Shown: positions 1 to 10,965 of the stretch, piece by piece
Position numbering within the stretch: position 1 is the stretch's first letter
Layout: every line of letters begins with the position of its first letter
DNA from: Boletus sp. NGJ
Taxonomy: Eukaryota; Basidiomycota; Agaricomycetes; Boletales; Boletaceae
Direction: 5' to 3'
Assembly: GCA_019096195.1 (NCBI GenBank)
Contig: JAGTXK010000038.1
Coordinates: forward strand, 310,001-374,000
Length of the DNA stretch: 64,000 nucleotides
Notes under the pieces: model-generated
Databases searched by the model: none
What the model saw: the letters and a program-made list of their open reading frames with translations, nothing else
What the model was told of the DNA's origin: nothing
Program-made: the position numbers and the translations under genes

Positions 1-1875
1 GAGTGCATTGCGTTCATTCGGGGAACGAGCCTCCTCGCCCAATCTTGCGTTGTAACAGTCACCTCCCGGATATTACGATCATCACGCCCGTCTTTGACAC
101 GGAATCGAACGAAATCATCTTTTTTACTGCATCCCGCGGACACCATGCAGACATTGGTGGCATTCTTCCGGGTTCGATGCCCCCTACGTCGGTCAACATC
201 TTCGAGGAAGGCGCGGAGATAATCAGTTTTAAAATAGTAGACGGCGGCATCTTTGATCAGAAGGGCCTTCACGAATACATGGTCGAGAAACCGGCTCAGT
301 ACCCGGGCAGCTCTGGTTGCCGAAACATAAGAGACGTGGCGAGTGACCTGAAGGCGGTAAGCAAAGCGGTTGGACACCCTGACGCAGCATGACCCCTCTC
401 CCAGCAAATCGCTGCAAACTACAAGGGTGTGCAGTTAATCCGCGCAAGTGAGGGCGATGCTTTGGTTTTCGTCTCCATCACTCACCTGTCACTAGTGGTC
501 AATGATTACGGCTTGAAAACTGTGCAGGAGTACATGTATCATATTCGCGCCAATGCCGAGAACTCGGTAAGAAACCTTTTGGTGGAAGTTGCGAAACGGG
601 CAGGCTCCAATGTTTTGACGTCCGTGGACTATCTCGATGATGGGACGCCTGTGAATACTCTTATTGGTATTTCTCGTCAAGCACGATCTCACAATGTTGG
701 CATCAGATTCAACTGAGGGTCGAGATTAACGAGGAAACACGATCTGCGGTGCTCGACTTTGAAGGCACTGGCTGTGAGGTTCGGGGAAATCTGAATTCCC
801 CCATCTCCGTCGTACATTCTGCTGTCATCTATTGTATGCGGGCCATGCTGGACGTCGATATTCCTCTCAATGCTGGCTGCCTGGTGCCACTGGACGGTGC
901 ATACATCCTATTCGCAAAGCAAGAACCTGCTGATAAGAAATATTACCAGTCAGAATCCCGGAGAAATCGTTATTGTCGTCTTCTCGGACCGCCGCGGTCT
1001 GCGGAGGAAACGTCCTTACGTCCCAGCGAATTGTTGATGTCGTATTGAAGGCCTTCCATGCTTGTGCTGCTAGCCAGGGGTGTACAAAGTGAGTGTGAAA
1101 CATGACTTGCCTTATCGTCAGGCTCGGAGCCCATTCTGTAGCAATCTTACCTTTGGCACTGGGGGCAAGAACAGCGACGGGGTTACTGTTGCAGGATGGG
1201 GGTATTACGAGGCAAGCTATATATACTCTTCCTACATTGGGCTCGCACTGACCTTGCAACAAGACCATTGCGGGAGGCTCAGGTGCCGGTCCTGGGTGGC
1301 ACGGCACCTCTGGCGTGCATACACACATCACGAACACGCGTATTGGGGATGTCGAAATTCTGGAGCGTCGATACCCTGTTCTTATGCATCGATTTGGATT
1401 GCGCCCCGGTTCTGGTGGGAACGGAAAGTGGCATGGCGGGGATGGTGTCATCCGGGAGTTTGAAGTGACCCACCCGCTCCAGGTGTCGATCTTGAGCGAG
1501 GTGAGTGCCCATTTCTTGTATCCCAAATGTGGATCTCACAAAGCGTGTCGTATTCTATAGCGACGAACTCGAGCACCATATGGAGTAGATGGAGGAGCGG
1601 ATGCTCGGATGGGTCGAAACACGTGGATTAAACAGAGACGTCAACAAGACGGCGACCTAGTTGCAGACGAAGATCAAGGACCACGGCATGTGAACATTGG
1701 GGGCAAGGCAACGGTACTCATGGGCAAAGGTGATCGACTTCTGATCGAGACACCTGGTGGTGGTGGATGGGGCACCCCTAGCACAGGAGGTGCGGAGGGT
1801 GTACAATCGCACAAGCCAGCATGGGAGGCGCGAGGTAGTTTTGCTGAGAGGGCGGCTGCACAAGCTAGTTTTTGA
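1..1875 (+). CDS. 5-oxoprolinase (ATP-hydrolysing), C-terminal HyuB-type part; 5' end outside window
   Basis: Cleaves 5-oxo-L-proline to glutamate with ATP, a cytosolic step of the gamma-glutamyl/glutathione cycle. Only the hydantoinase-B-like C-terminal half is here. Family landmarks in order: [18 protein letters not shown] (about 130-190), [72 protein letters not shown] and the terminal TPGGGGWG. These join only after removing introns that I place at 357-404, 448-495, 651-706, about 897-954, about 1088-1140, 1212-1263 and about 1501-1560; an upstream intron ends at 58. The 1212-1263 intron has a GC donor. The frame is open through all exons to the stop at 1873-1875. An AATAAA polyadenylation-like signal lies at 1906-1911. 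Family assignment is firm; exact boundaries are read by eye. Confidence 0.9.
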
Positions 1876-2601
1876 ACATGGGTTTGTTTATCCTAGGTGT
1901 GAGAAAATAAAGCACGTATCATGCTACGCTTCCAATTTTGAATGTCGAACGCGTACCAAATCGCGACTACGCCATGGGAATGGTACGCAGTCGGAATGTG
2001 CAGGAACAAGTCGCTGAGGGGCCAGCTTCATCCCCCTTCATAGATCGCTCGATACTTTTCTCACTTCCCGCTACGACGTCTCAAACGACGATGCTTGTCC
2101 AATGTCCATGTCTTTGACGACCTCGGGCAACCATCGTCCTCCGTTGCCCCAAAGATACGTATGGCAGTTCCTCGTGGAGCGAGCGAACTGACGCGCGACG
2201 CACTGCTACGAAAGCAGGGCGAAGCGACCAGTTTCTCTGCAGTACTTTTACGCGGGTTCGTCTAAATTTTTATTTGCGCTCTTGAAGCCCTAGCCACGGG
2301 GTCGAAAGTAGGCCTCGGGAAGTATACTGCAAATGTCCACCGCACTTTTTACGATCTGATTCATGCTGGCACCACATATCAGCAAGCATTTTGAATCCAT
2401 GAAACATCCATCATCAATAATGCTACACGGGTACTAGTTTGGTGGCCTAAATTTGGGACAGTGTCCCAGTCCCGGCTACCAGGAGAATAACTTACAGAAC
2501 CTAGTTGTGTCTATCTCATACCGATGCTGGAACTGTATGCAATGTCACTTTCCTAGCTTGTTGCTCACGCTGTTGTTCGTCGAGCTGCGATTGTGAGCCC
2601 A
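1876..2601. other. Intergenic, no gene recognised
   Basis: Between two convergent genes. It holds the AATAAA-like signal at 1906-1911. Stop codons are frequent in all frames and I recognise no conserved protein, RNA gene or repeat. Confidence 0.5.
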
Positions 2602-3435
2602 TTAGTCATGTGGAGATGGAGTAGACGAGCCGTCACGCACAAAAGTCTGCCAAGAGTGATCTGCGGTAGACTATGCACCCATCATTAGAGTGAGTCGGAA
2701 CACTAAACACTGGGCACTCACTCGTCGCATACCGCTGGCCGCGGCTTCTTGGCGGTTTTTCTGGGTGAGGACACCTGCGACCAAGAGGACGCCAATAGTG
2801 AGCCCCTGTGCCCACATACGAGCTTGCACGGCCTGAAGAAAAGAATGTTGAGCATGTAAAGATATCCATAGTCACAGTTCAAGCCACCTTTTGGGCCAAA
2901 GTCATATACCTATGTCGGGAAGATTCAGCCCGATCGAGATCTACAAAGAGCAGGACAACCACTCACTTGTCCTTTGCCACGATGGCACCGGCTGCGGCCA
3001 TGGAGAGTGCCCAGCTACCGAGAATGATAGAATACTGATGGCGAGAGGCCCAGTCAAAGGCCTTGTCTGTAGTGGAAAGTGCATTGAACCGAGCCTCTTC
3101 TTCCGCCGCGGCACGATCCAGTTCCAGCTTTCCGGAATCCGACCTGACGTATATCAGCTGAATTGGAAACCAACGGACACGCTCACGCACCATTGTTTTC
3201 GTTCGAATTCCAAGCTACGCCACTCTGCTTTCATGGACGTGTAGGGGCCGACGATTAGGACGACGCCAGCGACACGGAGAGGAAGGGGGAGGGAGCGGTA
3301 CCACGCCGATCTACGATGAAGGTAGTAGAAACCGGGTACGGCGACGGCAGCACTGGCGACGAAGCCTTCTAGTGCGCCGCGAAACACAGCGGAATCGTGG
3401 TCCTTCCACTCGTCGGCGCTTATGTTGACTTTCAT
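2602..3435 (-). CDS. rcf2: Respiratory supercomplex factor 2-like protein (HIG1 domain)
   Basis: Inner mitochondrial membrane protein of the Rcf2/HIG1 family, which binds cytochrome c oxidase and complex III-IV supercomplexes. Five exons: 3191-3435, 2967-3143, 2888-2909, 2722-2832 and 2602-2670. Together they give 624 nt, or 207 residues, with no frame conflict. The first half has hydrophobic segments (FVASAAVAVPGFYYLHRR, LRVAGVVLIVGPYTSM). The second half carries the HIG1 signature: RHQYSIILGSWALSMAAAG, then QARMWAQGLTIGVLLVAGVL. The third exon is only 22 nt and is needed to join AKDK to YMTLAQK in frame. The start is the first in-frame methionine of the conserved reading frame (MKVNISADEW). 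It is divergent from the secreted-protein gene at 3748. Confidence 0.85.
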
Positions 3436-3663
3436 GAGGGTGTGTGTATGTTTCGCGTTTCTCTGCCACTTGCCGCATTTATATACTGACCGCAATCACC
3501 TTCCCTCGGCCCAATGCGGAATTTCACCTCCGTGTTTTTCCGAGTCCTCCAAGTATCTGACAAAGTTTCCCAGACGGGCCGAGTGATCCGAATGAGTCGA
3601 TTACCGCAACAACATAAACATAATGTGATGTCGTTAACCGATTCAAACAACGCCACCCGCTAG

Positions 3664-3670
3664 TATAAAA
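3664..3670 (+). promoter_or_regulatory. TATA box upstream of the CPL1/PriA-like gene
   Basis: TATAAAA, 78 bp before the proposed ATG at 3748. It sits in the 312 bp gap shared with the divergent rcf2-like gene. Position and sequence fit a core promoter of a strongly expressed secreted-protein gene; function is inferred. Confidence 0.5.
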
Positions 3671-3747
3671 CATGGCAGAGCTCGCTCCACTCTTGGCTCG
3701 AGTCGCTTTTCTACACTCTCCTACGTTCCTTACAGCTCTTCTGCATC

Positions 3748-5013
3748 ATGAGGTTGTCTGTCCTCGCCGCTCCTTTGCTTCTGGCTGCTACCACACTCGC
3801 TCGTTCACCACTCAAACGTGGCCAAACCGTAGATACCTGCGCAAATCTCGACGCCGACCTCGTGTTCTCCGATGTTTTGGTTGATGGTGAATCATCTCCC
3901 CACCACCACCTTCTGCAATGCCGAGTTCCGACCTGATCTACTAGGCAAGCCATATGATGCTGGCCATATCCACATTGGTCTTTGTATCTCGCAGGTAAAA
4001 ACATTTGTCGGTCACTACAATGTGACAGAAGCCGCCGCCAAGGTTGTTGGTGTCGGCAAGGTCCAGTCTACTGTCACTGGCATGGTGAATCTACTTGTGT
4101 CTCTATACAATACGCCGAATGCTTATCCTGGCCTTTCACAGATCAAGAATGCGGGCGTGCAGTGCACCTACCCACCGCACGCCAAGCCCGTCACTGGTAG
4201 TAATGAGTGCGACTTTGTATGCACAGACGGTTTCTTGGCAATGCCCCCGAATCATCCTTCTTCGTGCACCTGTCCTCCGTACCTCATGCAGTGCAATGAT
4301 AAATGTGGTCATTACCACTCGGACTGTACTACAACACCACCCCCTTCGCGTCGGCAGAATGAACCAAAGTGCAGCAAGGACCTCACGATGTGCGGCGTGC
4401 CCTGACGCAACATCGGGTCAAGCATACAAGTGCACCAATGTCACGTCTGACTCGTACACGTGTATGTCTTTCAATGTCCAACCCCAACCACTATACCTCT
4501 GACCGTGACTCCACAGGCGGCGGCTGCGTCAAGGCCTCTCCTTTCGGCAGCCCCTCCATCGATGGGGTCAACTGTCGTAACATTCCCAACGTCGATGAGG
4601 TTTCTTGCAAGGATGGCAAGTGTTTCGTCCATACTTGCAAGAGTGGCTTTACTCCCTCGGCGTCCAACGATGGATGTGTTGCGAAGCCCGATGAAAAGAT
4701 TACTCGTGGTTTCCCTATGTCGAGGGCTGGTCGGGTCGTTGATACTGCTACTGGCCATGTGTATATGGTTGCCCGCGAGCAGTTTTCGGAACCTCGTACC
4801 GACGCAACTTCAGGTCTCGCCCACCCAATCCTCTCTGGTGCTAAATCTTCCTTGAGCGGTGCCCGGTCGAATATGCATCACAACATTCCTAAAGGCACCA
4901 AGTTTCCTCGTGAGTCTGTCCCGCTCAAGGGCCATGTCACGAACATGGTGGCCGGGGTGGCCAAGACAGGGACACATCTTGATCGTGATGTCGCTGATGG
5001 CGAACAACGCTGA
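3748..5013 (+). CDS. CPL1/PriA-like secreted cysteine-rich protein, one apparent frame break
   Basis: Belongs to the basidiomycete PriA (Lentinula)/CPL1 (Cryptococcus) family of secreted proteins; molecular role unsettled. The signal peptide is residues 1-18 (MRLSVLAAPLLLAATTLA), followed by a KR site. An alpha-helical section (CANLDADLVFSDVL ... GHIHIGLCISQ) precedes a Cys-rich part with CTCPPYLMQCNDKCG, and the family's C-terminal module is CGGCV ... VNCRNIPNVDEVSC ... CFVHTCKSGF. Introns: 3887-3944 and 4462-4516. Between MCGVP and DATSGQAYKC the frame slips by one base at a CCC run (4400-4402); a CC there would restore the family pattern. A real lesion or a sequencing error would look the same. 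A 120-residue tail after the last Cys is unusual and of unknown role. Confidence 0.8.
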
Positions 5014-5357
5014 GGAGGGTAAGCTTTGTGGGATTAGTTGGTGGCGCGACCAAAATGTCTGCTTTCATACCTTGATCACAAGTTTACTCGTTGTCTATGA
5101 TACTCAAGTTGATAACAACTTTCTGTCCGTCCGATACAAACATCTTGGTCATCGCGTCTGACGATCCATTTGTGAGCATGTGAAGTTCCTTCATCTGTAT
5201 ATATGGAATACGAAAGCCAATTGTAGATCTTGGTCAAGTTCTGGGCTTTGAAATCCCGAGTGCGTCATTCAATTGAACACAGTTGCGTCATTCCCCCCTC
5301 GGATCTGATATAAAGCAAGGCTGTGGCGAGATATCGTTCATTTCACTCTCGCTCGCA

Positions 5358-5814
5358 ATGTCCACCGACCGAGTTCATCCATCTGCTGTCGGCACGAATA
5401 CGAGGCCCAATCGAACGGAGTCCGGTGACTACACAGATGATCCAAAGCCTACCACCACAGCGACACGCGGGATCAGTTGGTCTAGGCCCCAAGTACCCAA
5501 TAGGCCCGGTGAGTTCGAGAACGTATGCATGTGACCGCAATGCACCTTTTGACCCGCAAGTACTTTGCTCGTCAAGGGCCTTGGCCACAAGTTGGGAGGC
5601 ATGGCAGAAGAGATCAAGGGCAAGATTCTGCGGGAACCCGAGGTTATCGAGCATGCTCATGAACGCAGGACTGGCGAGTTGATGCGCAAGCAACGAGAGC
5701 GGGTAAGTCGCGTCCATTTGCGAGCGTTGAGGGAGTCATGTATATTGAATTGATTCGACATCTTAGGATAATGCCGCTGACCCTTTCAAGGCATCTCACG
5801 CTGAGGGACAGTGA
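5358..5814 (+). CDS. Small conserved fungal protein, CsbD-like helical C-terminus
   Basis: 112 residues from three exons (5358-5522, 5577-5702, 5767-5814); the lengths sum to whole codons. The N-terminal half is polar and low complexity. The C-terminal half, LGHKLGGMAEEIKGKILREP then HAHERRTGELMRKQRER and DNAADPF, has the charged helical pattern of small CsbD-like/stress-associated fungal proteins. I do not know a function. The gene follows the CPL1/PriA-like gene on the same strand with a 344 bp gap. Splice choices were made to keep the conserved half in frame, so the first intron is the least certain point. Confidence 0.6.
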
Positions 5815-6545
5815 CCTGTGATTGCTCGAAATGCTGGTGCGTGATTCAGAGGCGGAGTGGATGCACTATTCAGACAATACTTCACACCTAGTGTATGATG
5901 TTGAACGGAGAGCCTGTACGTTCGTGGGGTGGAGAAAAGATTGATCTCAGTCGGTGGGATAACCTATATACGGCGTCCATCGAGTCGGCCTGCGAAAAGT
6001 GTGACCAAGTACCGCTGTCGCTACGGGGAAGAGCCACTGTCTGCAACGTTTACTCATCGGAACTCACCACTCGTCAGAACATTGCGAGTTCAGCCCAAAA
6101 AAGAATCGAGAATCAGCCGCCTTACCTGTCTCTTTGCGCTTTCCTCGTAAACTCGGAAGGTCAATATTTGCGATGACAAACGCTGAAAGGAGTCACGCTT
6201 AACTTGATAATGAAGCCATGGCGAGTGTTGGCAAGCTGTGGTTTTCACGTTAAAGGCGTCCAATCCATGTCCTCTCTCCGTCAAGAAGTAGTAGAGACCG
6301 ACGGTATGAAAACCGGAGGAGGATTCACCAGGGGCTCAAGATCGGGTCTTTGATGAAGATGACGAGAGGTTTCCGATGGTGAGTGAGTCCGACGTGAACG
6401 AGCAATATGGCATCACCTAATGACGAGATAGCATAGACCGATATCTGGGGGAACAATGCTGGATATCTGATGCATACAAGGCTGCGGGGAAGTATGAGGA
6501 TCGGTACGGGGGCAATTTCATGTATGCCACATATAACCGGATGAT
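5815..6545. other. Intergenic, no gene recognised
   Basis: Short open stretches on both strands show no family resemblance I recognise. A possible spliced fragment near 6330-6530 could not be assigned. Confidence 0.4.
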
Positions 6546-9500
6546 CTACATTGCTACTAGCTCTGTAAGCCATTTTGTATAGCTGTATGTATCTGTCAAA
6601 GTTAACATCTCGTCACCAGAGGCAGAAAGCATGTATCTCTCATACTCCACAATCCCATTAGTTAGCAATAACTCCCCTTTTCCAGTACTCTTCTCAACAT
6701 ATTTCATATAGAGCAACTGGTCTGTGATCTCAGCCTCACTTTGCATGGCATCATGTATGAGCTGATCTTGATCAATATATCTATTGCAACCACCATTAGA
6801 TTATTCCAATATATGTACAATGTACTCACCTATGATACTCTAGTAACTCTTCCTGAGGTACTTTTGGGTCGAGCAGCTGACTTGCTAACACCCCAGTGGC
6901 CTGAGGGTGAGTCTCAGCTTTGTTATATGACTGAGATTTTGCATCCATGTTTGTTGGTCGCGTGGATTTTCTCATGACACCACTGTGGGATGGAGCTTGA
7001 TTAGCAATCCAGCGCCTGACACCTGCCATCAATCTATTGCCATTGAGGCTCAATATGATTTACCAAACAAGCCAAACTGAATCCAAACCTAGGCTGATGT
7101 ACTGCATTGGGATTACTAGGCAAGAAGGGACTATAGCCTCCATGATTCATGGACTTGCTATTGCAAGTTAATGTTAATCTACCATCCAATAGAAGTAATA
7201 GTAGAACTCACCCAGGGGCTTTCAGAGTATTCATACAGTATGCAAAATGCTTACCCAAGGAAGTGAACAGAAGTGGTCTATAATACTCTGACCAAAAATC
7301 ACCCCTATGAGTTACAAAATCATGCAAACCATGCAAACACTCATCTAGAGTGTATGCAGTTTCCAAGTTGTAGGGTTGATACCATTGCTGATAACTGCCT
7401 CGTGGATGGTTAATGTGCCCATGATGTTCATGAACACCAAGAAACAAATTGATTGCTGTTTGCTTGTCTGCATCTATGTCCACTGTGAGTGCAGTTCTCG
7501 TATATGACACGTGGAAACCAACCCAATAGAGAATTGGTGTAAAAACGCCGGATGTTCTCGATTATATCACGAGAGTGACTATTCCAATGAGGCATTTGTC
7601 GATAGGTCTCGACCCGGTTGACAAGTGCACTTCCGGTGTATTGAAGAGCTATTGCTAGACAAAGGTGAGGGGAAAGGAGGAAAATATTGATGTGATGCAT
7701 ACTGTCACCATGATCATGATACATCTCTGTCAGCATGTTGACAGCATCCGAGTCAAATGGCAGATTTGGATTTCCCACTACTCCAAGCGCGTAAAGTTGA
7801 TGACCGAAAGCTCGCTTTCCGAACACGAACTGAGCAGCATTCGTACGGTCCAGACAGTCGACACAGTTGATACGACATATACCATTCTGCAAAAGAATGT
7901 CACTTCGCCACGACGGAACTTCTTTGTTCCTGCGGAGTATTGGATTAGTGCACCTGATGGATAATACATGTATAATATGCACTTACGATTCACTTTGCAA
8001 ACAATGTGAGAACGGCTCCGCGCCGGTGTGAAAAAAGCCCGTCATTTGGATCGATTCCTCGGCCATGTCCTCCAAGTAGCTAATAACATCTTGCGTTTTC
8101 CTGCGGGCGAACTGGTAAGAGGAATATTGCTTCAATGCCAAACAAACATACTCCTTGTATGCCCTCGACATATCCCATGCAAGATAAACCATTTTCTTGT
8201 CATCGGGCAAAAACTGATTCAGGTAACGCACACACTGTGTATACTCGTCTAAAAGTTTGGATTCTCTGGGTACAGGCTCTCGCCTCTTGATAAGGTTGAG
8301 GATGAAAATAGGAGCTCCATAGCAAGCAAATAGATTGTTAAAGTGGCGAGAGGCAGCAGTGTAGAATGGGTCGATCACATTGACTGAATGATGCTTTGAG
8401 TGAGTGACATAATTAGTAATCAGGGACTGACTTTCGATCGGGGGACGGGGGCTCATGGTGGTAGTGTCTTGTGTCCAGTAAATAGGAATGCTACCTCGGT
8501 ACTGCAACAACATCGTGAACAGAGAGGGAAGTGCACGGAAACTATAACATACTTGTACATAGCTCGTATACCGTGGACTTGGTCGGCGAGAATGACCCTG
8601 CTCGGTCGGAGAGTAAAACGGTGTAGTTAAGGCCTCTGAGACGATTTGCTCCGTCTCGACCTCATTCGCGACATTACCCTTCAATTGGATGAGAAAAAGT
8701 GGAAAGGAGAAAAACTTGAACTCTTACCTGTTCGTTAACGCCTCTGGTCAAATACCTAGCACCTGCATAGTGACGAGAGCGGCGAGCGATCAAAGTGACG
8801 AAGATGATGCGACCAAGAACGTTCAATTCTATGTAGAAAAATGTTGGTGTTGACTGAAGCCAGAGCAGTTGACACTCACTGGCTTGATCGACATGCCCAT
8901 GGATGAGTGGAATCAACCAAGCATTAACCCCTCGCGGAGCCGTATCCGTGAAAGGTCGTGACATCATATGAAAGTTCCATACATAACGATCGTTGAAAGG
9001 CCAGGAAGAGTTCCGAAATCGGTTTGGTTTCGTAAGATTATTCTGGAGCGTCGAAGTAATGTCGTACGAGTGGCTATGAGTGCACTGAGTACTGCGTCAT
9101 CGTTCGTACAAAGAAGAGTACCTGAAGTAAAAATTCTTCGACATGTCGACTTGTTTGAATACATTGAACAGACGTTGTTCTTCCGCAGGCTTTTCTATCT
9201 TGTGGTTGACACAGACGGGTATTATATCGGTACTTTCGCAATGATATAGATAGTGACCACCGAGAAGTGCGACGACGGAGCGTTTTGATATCACGATCAT
9301 GTACCAACCCGCGGTGAACTTTACAAAACCTGTCAGCGGGTTGTCAAACGGGGCTAGCGCGCGATCAGGAAGATGGCCAACCACCAATTCCAAAGATCAC
9401 CCTGGCTTTGCCTATGCCACCAGATCCCTTGTTTCCGTCATCAAGCATTTTGAGCATGGCACTCATCTGTTTTCCGCTGTAATCGGTGTCATCCTCGACG

Positions 9501-9643
9501 ACAAGTAGGTCGACTGGCGAGGTGCGGTCGATTTTAATGATGCGGTGGCGGGAATCGGATGCGTTGGATACGACGACGTAGAAGCGCAGCTTGTTCTCAT
9601 AGAGGATGAACTTGTTGAAGACGGTGGGCATGGTTGCAGACAT
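6546..9643 (-). CDS. FIG4: Polyphosphoinositide phosphatase Fig4 (Sac domain)
   Basis: Sac-family phosphatase that removes the 5-phosphate of PI(3,5)P2 on the vacuole/endosome in complex with Vac14 and Fab1. The catalytic CX5R-T motif CVDCLDRTN is present at about 7850, preceded by NGICRIN. Other landmarks: [10 protein letters not shown] at the N-terminus, [55 protein letters not shown] and TAINLFLG. Exons with consistent phases: 9385-9643, 9122-9329, 8880-9073, 8728-8828, 8553-8678, 8432-8501, 7987-8383, 7703-7929, 7523-7654, 7212-7473 and 7064-7157. Further exons run to the stop at 6546 (ELLEYHR, then [15 protein letters not shown]). The exon 11-12 phase is unresolved. The region 6541-7498 has only six CpG dinucleotides. 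An in-frame ATG at 9631 is an alternative start. Confidence 0.9.
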
Positions 9644-9749
9644 GGTGGTGGTCCACAAGAGTGGCGACACTAAACCGTATTGGGAAGTGCTCGATATCGA
9701 CTCTCTGTGCGGTGATGATACTTTTCGGTTCTCCTCCTTCTCCTAGCCA

Positions 9750-10870
9750 AACTATGCTAAATGGTCCCCTGCCGAACTGCGCACCTGGCTCGAACATCGT
9801 AACATCAAAGTATCCCTTCCTTCGACAAGCCTCACCTCTGCGACCTCGTCGACGCCAACTGGCTCCTCTTGTAACCTATGTCGAAGCTAGTCGACAGTGG
9901 TCGCTAGACCAGTACAACGGAGCTCAGCGTGCCTTCGAGCACATCAAGAATGATTCATTCGACAAGTGGGACGAAAGCAGGTTGAGAGCTTTCCTGCTCG
10001 AGCAGGAGTTGTCGCCCCTCGGACTCTCGCGAGCAGCTTGTCCTCCTTGCCAAGCACAAGTACCGCGCATACATCGACGCAGCCCACTCCAATTCTTCAG
10101 CAGTGCGATGGCTTAGGCAACTCACGAGGTTACTCGCCCGTCGACGACACGAATGACTACACTTATTCCACGATGACCACCGTTTAGGAAACTATTTTGA
10201 AGACCACGACATCGTCGAGGCACAAGCGCCCCTGCCACACGGACCCGCACATCCGCCAATGGGTTTCAAAGCACGGATATCATAAATGCAAAGACCTCGT
10301 TGATCTGATAATGGCAGGCGAGCATTCGTCCAGGCTCTTACTCGCCTCAACGCAGCCGATTCTTCATTGGTGCTCCGATCGCGTCGGCAAAAGTTGCTTC
10401 CTATCTTGTATGGCCAGACGCCCATTTATGTGCACATTGTGCGAGAGAGGTATCAGCGGGAATGCACTCCAAGTCCGACCAATAAACCTGGGTTACTGCC
10501 CAAGTCGGACGTGTCTTCACTTCATCTTTGACTATGCAGAAGAGACTCGTATTCGCTGGGTGCAAACCACCACCAGGGCTGAAACCATTTTGCGAGGCTC
10601 AAGGAAACCTTTAACAGTTCCGCAGAAGCCGCGGAAGAGAAGGTCGCTCGAGTCCTTGAGGTACGTTGAATTACCTCGCTAATTCGCCCCGTCGACTGAC
10701 GGATCTTCTCTGCACGCGACAGGTTTTGAGTGGGATTCCGCGCGATGCTGCACACTATGCATCCGAGAAGGTCGATGATGCGCGTGAGTGTGCAGACACG
10801 AAAAAGGCTCATGCTTAGAGTTGAGGCGAGCACAAAGTCGAGCAAAAGTGGAAGAGGCGGTCGAGCGGTC
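9750..10870 (+). pseudogene. ISH1/MSC1-like stress-responsive nuclear envelope protein, frame-broken
   Basis: Repeats of the Ish1 domain (pfam10281 type) can be read in changing frames: YAKWSPAELRTWLEHRNIK at 9755-9811, FDKWDESRLRAFLLEQ at 9960-10005, REQLVLLAKHKYRAYIDAAH at 10030-10090, the phrase DYTYS...DDHRLGNYFEDHD at 10155-10205, YLVWPDAHL near 10400, and RIRWVQTTTRAETI followed by FARLKETFNSSAEAAEEK at 10550-10650. The last exon seems to follow an intron from about 10658 to 10723. Several shifts are one-base changes at GG or TTTT runs (about 10006, 10022 and 10588-10591), so part of the damage may be sequencing error. I cannot find an N-terminal signal exon. No uninterrupted product is possible from the sequence as given. 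Confidence 0.65.
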
Positions 10871-10965
10871 GAGCGCAAGTGTGAATTGGGGTAGAGAGAA
10901 GGTTCAGGATGAGTCTCCCACGCCAGTAATCATCAGTAAAGATTTAAGCCGTCTTAGGCGCTTAG

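Noticed and set aside
4400-4402. Programmed frameshift in the CPL1/PriA-like gene
   Set aside because: No slippery heptamer or structure is evident and the same kind of one-base run change recurs in unrelated genes, so error is simpler.
7930-7986. A 33-nt intron in FIG4
   Set aside because: A second acceptor gives a normal 57-nt intron with an equally good protein junction (QSES|NKEVPSW).
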